Positions 7,413 through 16,900 of a stretch of DNA of 64,000 nucleotides are shown here, in pieces; the stretch's first letter is position 1, and every line of letters starts with the position of its first letter. Source of the stretch: JANJTB01 sp032027125. Lineage in GTDB: Bacteria; Bacteroidota; Ignavibacteria; Kapaibacteriales; UBA2268. The DNA is taken from positions 3,988,117 to 4,052,116 of the forward strand of contig JAVSMQ010000001.1 of NCBI GenBank assembly GCA_032027125.1, in the 5' to 3' direction. The notes below the pieces were generated by a model. The model ran no database searches, was not told the origin of the DNA, and saw nothing but the letters and a program-made list of their open reading frames with translations. Made by a program: the position numbers and the translations under genes.

Positions 7413-8729
7413 ATGATAAAGAAAATAAAGCTTTTTATTAATAGAACTAAAATAGTCAGGAACTTTTACCTAAAATTAGCTCAACGTGAAGAAAAAATAC
7501 AAGAAAGAATCGATTGCCTCGCACGTGAAGTTCAAACTTTAAAAAATAGAATTAATATTCATCAGTGTAAATCCATTCATGTTGTGTTTGTATGCCACAG
7601 TCCAAGCTCATGGGGTTCATTGGAATCTGTATACCAGACAATAAATGAAGATACAAACTTTAAAGTCACAGTAATCGCAGTTCCATTTAGACATTCAACT
7701 TTTAATGACAATGAGTTATATGATGGAGGCATGGCAGAATTACTATTGAAAAATGGAATTGATTTTGTTTACGGTTACGACAAACACAATAAAGAATGGA
7801 TAGACTTGCAGAAATTATTTCCTGATTACATCTTTTTCCAAACCCCTTATGATTCACAATTCCCGTACATTTACTCTGCTGCCTATGTTTCATTATTTGC
7901 TAAGATTTGTTATGTTCCCTATTATGGGACATTGTTGTATAAAGGGGTAGTCGATAAAATTACACATCCAGTCAATTACTTTAAATATGTTAGCTTCTAT
8001 TTTGTGCCCCATGAAGAAGAACAAAAAGCATTAGTAAATAAGTTTTTAGGGATATTGCGACAGGATCAAATCGTTATTTCCGGAATGCCAAAGATTGATT
8101 ATATAATGAATGACTTGCCAAACAAATCAAGTGAATGGAAACGAGGTTTAAATTCAAATGTCATTAGAATACTCTGGAACACTCGCTGGCGTACAAATGA
8201 AGGAAACTGTCATTTTTTTGATTATAAAGATTACTTCCTTAATTTTACTAAAGTACATCCTGAAGTGGATTTTTTGTTTCGGCCACACCCTTTAAGCTTT
8301 CAGAATTTTCTAAAATCTGGTGAACTTTCACAAGCGGAATATGATGATATGATTTTGACGTATAATCAATCTCCAAATGCTAAGATAGATTTTTCAAATG
8401 ATTATCGGAATACTGTTCTTACAACTGACATTTTCGTTTCTGATATGTCTTCAATATTATATGAATTTTTCATGACAGGTAAACCTGTTATATATACTCA
8501 TCGTGTTGATGGATTTAATGATTTTGCCTCTAAACTAGCTGTTGGTTTTTATTGGGTAAGAAATCAAAATGAATTAAATGAAAAATTGCTCATGTTATTA
8601 CATGGAGATGACCCTTTAAAACCTATACGGCAAAAGCTGATTAAAGAATTGTTACTTAATTCTCGAGTGGGCGCTAGTTTGCTAATAAAAGAAACCTTAA
8701 GAAAGGATTTTATAAATTCTAATACTTAA
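7413..8729 (+). CDS. CDP-glycerol glycerophosphotransferase (TagF-like) family protein
   Basis: 438 residues. Residues about 18-50 form a coiled coil (REEKIQERIDCLAREVQTLK). The remainder matches the TagF/TagB-like GT-B fold: an ILWNTRWR strand, the PEVDFLFRPHPLSFQ motif, VLTTDIFVSDMSSILYEF (the conserved D.SS acidic-serine loop), and GKPVIY. Family members transfer glycerol- or ribitol-phosphate to growing teichoic-acid-like or O-antigen chains. This suggests a phosphoglycerol-type decoration on the surface glycan. No membrane segment is evident. It lies 20 bp after fdtB and is followed by a 110-bp spacer with a small CCGAAG/CTTCGG hairpin at 8774-8789. Confidence 0.78.
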   Translation: MIKKIKLFINRTKIVRNFYLKLAQREEKIQERIDCLAREVQTLKNRINIHQCKSIHVVFVCHSPSSWGSLESVYQTINEDTNFKVTVIAVPFRHSTFNDNELYDGGMAELLLKNGIDFVYGYDKHNKEWIDLQKLFPDYIFFQTPYDSQFPYIYSAAYVSLFAKICYVPYYGTLLYKGVVDKITHPVNYFKYVSFYFVPHEEEQKALVNKFLGILRQDQIVISGMPKIDYIMNDLPNKSSEWKRGLNSNVIRILWNTRWRTNEGNCHFFDYKDYFLNFTKVHPEVDFLFRPHPLSFQNFLKSGELSQAEYDDMILTYNQSPNAKIDFSNDYRNTVLTTDIFVSDMSSILYEFFMTGKPVIYTHRVDGFNDFASKLAVGFYWVRNQNELNEKLLMLLHGDDPLKPIRQKLIKELLLNSRVGASLLIKETLRKDFINSNT

Positions 8730-8839
8730 CATTAGAAATAAAGACAATTTTTTAATCAAATAGGGTAAATTCCCCGAAGTTTGCTTCGGTGTATATCATT
8801 CTAAAATAAATTTAACTTTACATATTTAATGGATGTAGC

Positions 8840-9472
8840 ATGATTAATGATAAAACTTATTGGGAAAAGTATTATGAACACAAAAGAATGCCTTTCTCAC
8901 CATCTCCTTTTGCTCTGCATGTGATGAAACACTATGTACATAAAAATGATTTTCTAATTGAACTTGGGTGTGGAAATGGGAGAGATGCTATTTACTTTGC
9001 AAATCAGGGACTCAGTGTACTTGCTTGTGATCAATGTGAACATGAGCTAAAATTTCTTTCTCGAACTTATATACAACCTAATTTAGAGTTCAAAGTACAT
9101 GACTTTACTGATTTAAGCTTGAATTTAGAATGTAATCATGTTTATAGCAGGTTTACATTACATTCTATTTCAAATGATGGGCAGACTGAAGTGATAGACT
9201 GGGTTAGAAATGTATTAATGGATGGAGGATATTTTTATATTGAGGCACGTGGAAAGAGAAATGAACTTTATAAGTTGGGTGAAGCTGTTATTGGTGAACA
9301 GGATGCTTATATATATGAAAACCACTATAGGCGATTCCTTGATTTTTCGGAAATCTGTTCCGTTTTAGAATCAGTAGGGCTTAAAATTATTGAAGCTAGT
9401 GAAAAAAAAGGATTTTCTCCATTTAATGGTGTTGATGAGACATTTATAAGAATTGTTGCACAAAAAAGCTAA
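8840..9472 (+). CDS. Class I SAM-dependent methyltransferase
   Basis: 210 residues with a Rossmann-like methyltransferase fold. Motif I is LIELGCGNGRD (about residues 42-52), the acidic end of strand beta-2 is ACDQ, motif II/III is around FKVHDFTDL, and VLMDGGYFYIEARG is motif IV/V. The opening TYWEKYYEHKRMPFSPSPFA is characteristic of small-molecule or sugar methyltransferases in polysaccharide loci. It probably methylates a sugar or a phosphate-linked end group, possibly capping the chain. It sits between the TagF-like gene and the flippase. Confidence 0.78.
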   Translation: MINDKTYWEKYYEHKRMPFSPSPFALHVMKHYVHKNDFLIELGCGNGRDAIYFANQGLSVLACDQCEHELKFLSRTYIQPNLEFKVHDFTDLSLNLECNHVYSRFTLHSISNDGQTEVIDWVRNVLMDGGYFYIEARGKRNELYKLGEAVIGEQDAYIYENHYRRFLDFSEICSVLESVGLKIIEASEKKGFSPFNGVDETFIRIVAQKS

Positions 9473-9755
9473 ATTAAGGATATTCGGAAAATTGGAGACA
9501 ATTTAGATTTCATATTGGCAAAAACACAAGAAACATCATAAAAATGTTTTTTTTAAATTCTACGAAATATACTTAGTGAAATCAGCACTTGTAAAATTAA
9601 CTCAACTATAAATTGGGTAATTTTACAAAATGTTTTAAAATATTTCTGAAATACGAGATTTTCAATTAGGTTTTGCCTTTTTAGAATATTAATTCTCCTT
9701 CTGAAGGTGACTCTAATTAACACTTGTTTACATTTTTTAAATTAATTATTAATAA

Positions 9756-11201
9756 TTGAATAATAAAAATCTTAAACCCTTAGCTCTTCGAGGAATGTTA
9801 TGGAGTGCTATTGATAAGTTCGCAGTCCAGTCAGTCAGCTTTGTTATTGGTATAGTATTAGCACGCCTTCTTATGCCTGCAGATTTTGGTCTTATTGGCA
9901 TGCTTTCCATTTTCATCGCTATATCAGGAACCTTCGTTGATAGTGGGATGGGAGATGGACTTGTACAAAAAAAAGACCGTACTGATGATGATTATTCAAC
10001 TGTTTTTGTTTTTAATATAGTTGTTAGTATAAGTGTTTATTTTATTCTCTTTGTTTCAGCACCATTTATAGCTGAATTCTACAATATGCCCCAGTTAGTA
10101 TTGCTAACAAGGGTATTATCAATAAATATAGTTATTAATTCATTCGCCGCTGTCCAGCGGGCAAGACTTTTAATCAATGTTGATTTTAAAGCATTTGCCA
10201 AAGTAAATGTAATAGCTTCATTATCAAGTGGTTTAATAGCAGTATATTTTGCTTATATTGGATTTGGTGTTTGGGCATTGGTAATGCAGAATATAATAAG
10301 CACATCTGTTAATGTTGCTTTGATTTCCTACCAGAATAAATGGAAACCATCTATAAAGTTTTCAAAAGATTCTTTCAAAAAACTTTTTGGCTTTGGTTCC
10401 AAATTGTTATTAACAAGTTTAGTTGCAAAGTTTATTCAGGAAATTTCAAATTTAGCAATTGGAAAATATTACTCAGCAAGTAGTCTTGGTTACTATACTA
10501 AAGCAAAGGGATTTGCGGAATTAAGTTCAGGAACCGTAACTGCTATACTTCAGCGTGTTACATATCCAATTTTAGCATCACTTCAAGATGATAGAGAAAA
10601 AATGATTTCTGTATATCGTAGATTAATAAGAATTACAACATTTTTTGTTTTTCCAGTTATGACATTAATTTCTTTGTTATCGTATCAAATAGTAATAATT
10701 CTACTCACTGAGAAGTGGGCATCTGTTATTGTTTTGTTGCAATGGATTGTTTTTGCAAGATTTTTCTATCCAATAAGTGCAATTAATATGAACATGCTAA
10801 AAGCAATTGGGCGTTCCGATTTGTTTATGAAAGTTGACTTTTCCAAAATCCCAATAGTTATAATTGCCCTTGCAATAACTATTCCAATTGGAGTAAAAGC
10901 TATTGTTATAGGTCAGGTAATTACATCATGCATAGCATTTTTTTTTAATGCTTATATGCCTGGTAAAATTTTGGGTTATGGCGCATTAAAGCAATTGAAA
11001 GATATGTTTCCAATATTTGTAGCAATAGGAATTATGTCAATTGCAGTATATGTTACATTGTTATTTTTTGACAATTTATATATTGAGTTAGTATTAGGAA
11101 TGACAGTTGGTATAGGTACTTATCTTTTTGTCTGCTACCTACTTAAAGTTGAGGAATTATTTGATGTGAAAAAATTACTATTTAAAACGAAAGCAAAATA
11201 A
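9756..11201 (+). CDS. wzx: Wzx-type polysaccharide flippase (MOP superfamily)
   Basis: 481 residues and about 12-14 hydrophobic helices. The N-terminus ALRGMLWSAIDKFAVQ and the VDSGMGDGLVQKKDRTDDDYSTVF loop are typical of WzxC-like lipopolysaccharide exporters that move lipid-linked oligosaccharides across the inner membrane. The start is TTG at 9756; the next ATG (9795) would remove the conserved basic N-terminus, so TTG is preferred although no clear ribosome site is present. A 283-bp AT-rich gap upstream contains no gene that I can support. The stop overlaps the next start (TAATG). Confidence 0.88.
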   Translation: MNNKNLKPLALRGMLWSAIDKFAVQSVSFVIGIVLARLLMPADFGLIGMLSIFIAISGTFVDSGMGDGLVQKKDRTDDDYSTVFVFNIVVSISVYFILFVSAPFIAEFYNMPQLVLLTRVLSINIVINSFAAVQRARLLINVDFKAFAKVNVIASLSSGLIAVYFAYIGFGVWALVMQNIISTSVNVALISYQNKWKPSIKFSKDSFKKLFGFGSKLLLTSLVAKFIQEISNLAIGKYYSASSLGYYTKAKGFAELSSGTVTAILQRVTYPILASLQDDREKMISVYRRLIRITTFFVFPVMTLISLLSYQIVIILLTEKWASVIVLLQWIVFARFFYPISAINMNMLKAIGRSDLFMKVDFSKIPIVIIALAITIPIGVKAIVIGQVITSCIAFFFNAYMPGKILGYGALKQLKDMFPIFVAIGIMSIAVYVTLLFFDNLYIELVLGMTVGIGTYLFVCYLLKVEELFDVKKLLFKTKAK

Positions 11202-12169
11202 TGAATAATCCCATTGTATCAGTAGTTGTTATAACCTATAATCAGGAAAATTATATTGCACAGACATTAGATTCTATTCTTGAACAAAAATGCAATTTTC
11301 CTTTTGAAATAATTATTGGTGAAGATTGTTCTACAGACAGAACTATGGATTTATGTTTAGATTATCAAAGAAAATATCCAAATATTATTAAAGTATTGGA
11401 CAATAATGTAAATCTTGGCTTGTTGAAGAATTATCATAGAACAATAATGGCATGTAAGGGGAAATATATTGCGGGGTGTGCTGGTGATGATTATTGGATT
11501 GATGATTATAAACTGCAAAATCAAGTAGATTTTTTAGATGCTAATCAAGATTATGGGTTGGTTTATACAAGTTATATTGAATTTATAAATAATAAAAGTA
11601 AGTATAAAAAAAGGGAATATTCAAATATGCCAACAGGGGATGCTTACGAAGCATTTCTATTGAATAGCTTTATAAATGGTGCAACTGTTTGTTTTAGAGC
11701 AGAACTTTATCATCATTTCATTTTCAAATTTCAACTGCAATTAAAAAACTGGAAAATGGAAGATCGTCCATTTTGGCTTTTTATCTCTAGTAAAACAAAA
11801 ATCCATTATTTAAATAATGAAACTGCTGTATACCGCAAACATGACAACTCAATAACTAGTTTTAAATCATTGGAACAAGAAATTGAATTTATAAAAAGCA
11901 GTTACGATGTTAGGTTTTATTTCATAGAAAATGTGAGAGCAGTATCGGATGAATTTAAAATTCAACTTTACAAAAAATACTACAAAAAACTCTTAAACTA
12001 TTATTTTCAATCAATGAATCAAAAGAATTCAAAAGAAACATTTGCTTTATTGAAAGATATTTCAAGTCAATCAATAGGGGATTATTTAAAATATTTTGGT
12101 TCAATGAATTATATAAATAATTATATCGTAAAATTTATTATTAAATTGATACTATTGATAGGAAAATAA
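11201..12169 (+). CDS. Family 2 glycosyltransferase
   Basis: 322 residues. The GT-A nucleotide-sugar-binding N-terminus is SVVVITYNQENYIAQTLDSI and IIIGEDCSTDRT, and the metal site is in the AGDDYW motif (around residues 90-95). The C-terminal about 90 residues are lysine/tyrosine rich and amphipathic and may associate with the membrane. It likely adds one sugar to the lipid-linked repeat unit on the cytoplasmic side. It overlaps wzx by one base and is followed 3 bp later by the next glycosyltransferase, so the genes are co-translated. Confidence 0.88.
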   Translation: MNNPIVSVVVITYNQENYIAQTLDSILEQKCNFPFEIIIGEDCSTDRTMDLCLDYQRKYPNIIKVLDNNVNLGLLKNYHRTIMACKGKYIAGCAGDDYWIDDYKLQNQVDFLDANQDYGLVYTSYIEFINNKSKYKKREYSNMPTGDAYEAFLLNSFINGATVCFRAELYHHFIFKFQLQLKNWKMEDRPFWLFISSKTKIHYLNNETAVYRKHDNSITSFKSLEQEIEFIKSSYDVRFYFIENVRAVSDEFKIQLYKKYYKKLLNYYFQSMNQKNSKETFALLKDISSQSIGDYLKYFGSMNYINNYIVKFIIKLILLIGK

Positions 12170-12172
12170 GTT

Positions 12173-13303
12173 ATGCTTAGAAGTTTAAACATACTTTTTC
12201 TCAACTTCACATACCCAATACCTGAGAATGGTGGTACTGAAAGGGTAATAGATAATCTATCCTATCATTTCAATAAGAATGGACACATATGTTTTGTCGG
12301 ATTTTTCGAGGGTATAGTAGGTAATAATTTTAATATCAAAGATTTTGTAGATTTAACAAATAAAAGAAAATATGATGTTGAACTTCTTGACTTTATTAAA
12401 AAGAACAAAATTCATGTTATTATTAATTTTAAAACTACACTGTCGAGTTTAATAATCAAAGTTTTAAAAAGGAGTAAAGTAAAAATTATATCAACTTTAA
12501 GTTATGATCCACTCAATTATTTAAAAGTTAATAGAATTCAACAAAATAATTCAATTATAAATCATCTAAAAATTACATTGGGTTTTATACTTTTTAAATA
12601 TAGCGTTAATCAAATCTTGAAAATTTCATCAAAATATGTGATATTATCAGAATACTGTCTCAATGATTTAAAACAAATAGTAAAAAGAAAGTACCTTGAA
12701 AAAGTAATAGCTATCAATAATTTCAATTCTATAAATAATATTAATTATGATTTTCTAAGTGTAAAAGAAAATCATATTTTATATGTTGGTAGAATGAAAG
12801 ACAAAAATAAAAGATTATTTCTACTTATTGATATATGGAAGGCTATTATAGAAAAATTAAATGATAAAAGCTGGGTACTTAATATGGTTGGTAGTGGAGA
12901 TGATTTGAATAAATTAAAAGAATATATTGATAAAGAAAAAATTCAAAATGTTGTGTTTTTTGACAATTCTGATCCTGTTAATTTTTTCAAAAAAGCAAAT
13001 TTTTTTTTAATGACTTCAATTGCTGAAGGTTTTCCTATGACATTGATCGAATCCCAAAAGTTTGGATGTGTTCCTATTGCATTTAATACTTTTGCATCAA
13101 TTCATGATATTATTATTAATGATTTTAATGGTAAAATAATTAAAGAGGGCGACACTGATGCTTATGTACATGCAATATTGGAATTAATATATGATAATGA
13201 AAAGTACTCAGGTTTACAGAAAAATGCAATTGAATATGTGAGTAAATTTGATGCTGTTAATATTTTACCAGAATGGAATAAATTATTAGAAGAAGTAATA
13301 TAA
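12173..13303 (+). CDS. Family 4 glycosyltransferase (GT-B)
   Basis: 376 residues. The N-terminal acceptor domain opens with the glycine-rich PIPENGGTERV loop. The C-terminal donor domain begins near ILYVGRMKDKNKR and carries the retaining-GT4 E-x7-E motif in AEGFPMTLIESQ (Glu285 and Glu293), ending in a WNKLLEEV helix. It should transfer a sugar from a nucleotide donor to the lipid-linked glycan. The product is unusually lysine/asparagine rich, following the AT-rich base composition of the locus. Confidence 0.9.
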   Translation: MLRSLNILFLNFTYPIPENGGTERVIDNLSYHFNKNGHICFVGFFEGIVGNNFNIKDFVDLTNKRKYDVELLDFIKKNKIHVIINFKTTLSSLIIKVLKRSKVKIISTLSYDPLNYLKVNRIQQNNSIINHLKITLGFILFKYSVNQILKISSKYVILSEYCLNDLKQIVKRKYLEKVIAINNFNSINNINYDFLSVKENHILYVGRMKDKNKRLFLLIDIWKAIIEKLNDKSWVLNMVGSGDDLNKLKEYIDKEKIQNVVFFDNSDPVNFFKKANFFLMTSIAEGFPMTLIESQKFGCVPIAFNTFASIHDIIINDFNGKIIKEGDTDAYVHAILELIYDNEKYSGLQKNAIEYVSKFDAVNILPEWNKLLEEVI

Positions 13304-13319
13304 ATATGATAAAGGATAA

Positions 13320-13969
13320 ATGATTTCTTTTATTATAATCGGAAAAGACGAAGGTTGGAAATTGACAAAATGTTTTGAAAGTGTTATTGATTTTGTTGAT
13401 TTGAATAAAATTCGTGATTTTGAAATTATTTATGTTGATTCAAAATCAAACGACGATAGCATTGAAAGAGCGAAAGCATTTGACGAGGCTATAGTATTCC
13501 AAATCACAGGTGAATGTAATGCCGCAGTAGCAAGAAATATTGGTGCACAAGAATCAAAGGGTGGTATTTTATTTTTCATTGATGGCGATATGGAAATTAA
13601 TGCTGATTTTTATAAAGCTGCTTTCAATCATAATAGTAGTTTGATATATCCATTTATTTCAGGTGGTTTGATTAATTATAATTATGATTCTGAATGGAAT
13701 TTATTATTTGAGTCAGTTTATGGCCGCAATGTAAAAGAAGACAAACATGAGCATACAACTGGAGGTATTTTTATTGTTGAAAAGCAATTATTTAATAAAA
13801 TTGGTGGTATTAGAACTAAATATAAAGCTAGTGAAGATAATGATTTTGGCTTAAGATTATCAAAAATAGGTTGTCCTATTCTTCGAAAAAAGGAAATAAT
13901 AGCAAAACATCATACGATTCCCTATAATGATAATAAGAGAACTTGGAATTTACTTTTTAATGGTTCGGA
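13320..13969 (+). CDS. Family 2 glycosyltransferase, 3' end lost at an ambiguous base
   Basis: About 216 residues up to the single N at 13970. GT-A fold: MISFIIIGKDEGWKLTKC, YVDSKSNDDS, ECNAAVARNIGAQES, FFIDGDMEI (metal-binding acidic motif) and HTTGGIFIV. The ATG at 13320 has an AAAGGA site just upstream. Family members normally run another 60-90 residues. Here the frame runs only nine codons past the N before a stop, and the downstream frame belongs to a different protein. I therefore treat the gene as incomplete at a join or assembly gap rather than as naturally short. Confidence 0.75.
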
Positions 13970-13971
13970 NT

Positions 13972-16900
13972 GGTTATTTGATGTATCAACAAGGTGATGG
14001 TAATATAAAAACTACTTCAGATGGAAGGAAGTATCTTGAAACTGCAAATTCTATAAGACATTTTTCAACTATTACGTTAGGTAATTTTCATCCTAGTTAC
14101 AAAGGCAAAGATATAGGAGATGAAATTATGCCGGGTTATCCATTATTGATATCACCCTTTTTTGAAAACTTACATTTAATTTCATTGTTTCAGGTAATTC
14201 TTTTATATTTTGGTTTGCTTTATTTATTTAGAGTTATCATTAATAAATATCTAATATTTTTTACATTAATTAATTTGATTTGGATTATATTTTCAACTTC
14301 ATGGGATTACCATAACCAACCCCTGATTGAAAGCCCAACAATAAGTTTTTTGATGTTTATCATTTACTTTCTTGATAGATATTTTAAGGATTATAACTGG
14401 AAAGATTTTCTATGGTTTTCAATACTTTTTGGAATCTTGATATCAATAAATAACAGATATATTATTCACTTTAGTGGTTTTCTTTCTTTTCTTTTAATTT
14501 TAAAGTATTTTGAAAGAAGAATCAAAATCAAGCATTTGATTTATAGTTTTCTTGTCGTTACCGCAATTATGGCACCATGGCACATAAGGCAATATTTTGT
14601 TTATAATGAATTCGTTCTTTTTTCTCCAGTTAGAAATAATGCGTTGGATAGATCTGAAAGGAAAGATAGTTTAGCACAAATTAGTGCCAAAATATTAAAT
14701 TATAGGGATTATTTACTTGATTCTGTTCATCACCCTTTAAAAGATAACCCAAAAGAACTTGAAGAAGCAAGAATATTGCATTTAAAAAGAATTAAGGAAG
14801 ATGAGGAAAAATATCTTGCAAAGAAAGAGGCAGGAACATTAAAGCCCAAAGAGCCAAGGAAAATAATCTATGAACCGGTGAAGAGAGAGATTGAAGATAA
14901 TAATCTGATTGTAGTTGGAAAAGTAAGAATTGGTGAGGAGTTAATAGATAAACGTCGTGAATTACTCGGTTTTAAACAAGTTAAAAGAAGAAAATATGAA
15001 AAAGTTGATAAAAGTGATGATATTAATATTGTAAAATATGATGTTGATGGAAAACCAATAGGTCAGCAGCTTGCTTCGAATGCTTCATCACGGTCGGGTT
15101 CAGGGCAGGAATTGGTTTATTTGAACCGTCCTCCGCAGTCCGCAATTCCAAGTAAAAGTTCTTCAACAATTAGAACAAATGAAAATGATGGTCAAATTGT
15201 CGCATCTAATAGGAATTTATCACAGGATGTAGCCACTTTAAGGGAAAGAAATCCTGATAATCAGGAAACAAGAGTACGTTCGGTTAAGGAATTGCCTGAT
15301 GTTCAGCAAATCAAAATTAAAAAAGAAATAGCTGAGTTTTTGAATATCTCAAGTGACAATGAAGTATTTGTTGATATGTCACTTGATAGTCTTGAAATAA
15401 TGCTTTTAAGTTCATCGCCTGAAGTCAGACAGGAATATCTGAAACTTTTAAATCCGGAGTTGAACTTTAAGCCAAAAATTGCAAGTTTGAACACAAGACA
15501 AAATGATGAAAACTTTTCTAAATCAAGTCTCAGACAATTCGCTGAGACTGTTTTGTTAGGTGAAACTCCTAATAAAGTAAAAGAAAGTACTCCTAATAAT
15601 GCTTCTATTCAAACAAAAAATAGTGGAACAGGTATTGCTGAATCAAAAATATCCGGTCAGGAAAACTTAACACCCAAAACATCCGAAGAACTTAGTAACC
15701 GGGGACTTGCCGCTCTGATAGAAAAGGAAAGAAATCTTCAGTCATCTGGCAGGGCAGGTTCTGTTTCCGTACAAAATCAAACATCTGACACACGAAACAT
15801 TAAGAATGAGCTTCGCAGGTCTTCGACTTCAGAACTCAGTACTAGCTCCGCAGGTCTTCGACTTCATGATTCAGCATTCAACATTCAGCATTCAGAATTC
15901 AAAACCCCTCAGCTTGCAGTATTGTCACCTGTCAGGGAAATGAACCCTTCGGGCAGAAACGCTCAAGCAAGTGAAATTACCAATCGTGGCGGAATCACCC
16001 GCAATGCCGGAGCGTCAGCTGGACTGACAAGCAAACCGTCAGCCGGAGATATTTCGTCAAGTCTTCAGCCTCAAACGATGAGCGAAAAGGAGCAGTCTTT
16101 ACAAAGCAGTTCAAGCCGTCCTGGAACTCAAACCGACCGGACAACAGCCTCAGAACTCAAAGCGAAATCAGCAGATAACAAAAATATAACTCCAAGAACA
16201 TCCGAAGAACTTAGTAACCGGGGACTTGCCGCTCTAATAGAAAAGGAAAGAAATCTTCAGTCATCGGGCAGGGAAGGTTCGGTTTCCGAACAAAATCAAA
16301 CATCTGACATACGAAACATTAAGAATGAGCTCCGCAGGTCTCCGACTTCAGAACTAGCTCCGCAGGTCTCCGACTCCAGAACTCAAAACTCAGAATTAAG
16401 AACTCAGAATGAGCTTCGCAGGTCTTCGACTTCAGAATTCAAATCCCCTCAGCTTGCAGTATTGTCACCAGTCAGGGAAATGAACCCTTCGGGCAGAAAC
16501 GCTCAAGCAAGTGAAATTACCAATCGTGGCGGAATCACCCGCAATGCCGGAGCGTCAGCGGGACTGACAGGCAAACCTTCATCCGAAGATATTTCGTCAA
16601 GACCTGAGCCACAAACGATGAGCGAAAAGGAGCAGTCTTTACTGAGCAGTTCAAGCCGTCCCGGTACACAAACCGACCAGACAACAGCCTCAGAAATTAA
16701 ACCGAAATCAACAGATAACAAAAATATAACTCCAAGAACATCCGAAGAACTTAGTAACCGCGGACTTGCCGCTCTAATAGAAAAGGAAAGAAAACTTCAG
16801 TTATCGGGCAGGGCAGGTTCTGTTTCTGTACAAAATCAAACATCTGACACACGAATCATTAAGAATGAGCTTCGCAGGTCTTCTAATTCAGAACTAAATA

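Noticed and set aside
15303..16721. Minus-strand open frames inside the GT-C repeat region
   Set aside because: They mirror the repeat structure of the plus-strand gene and lack starts or family features.
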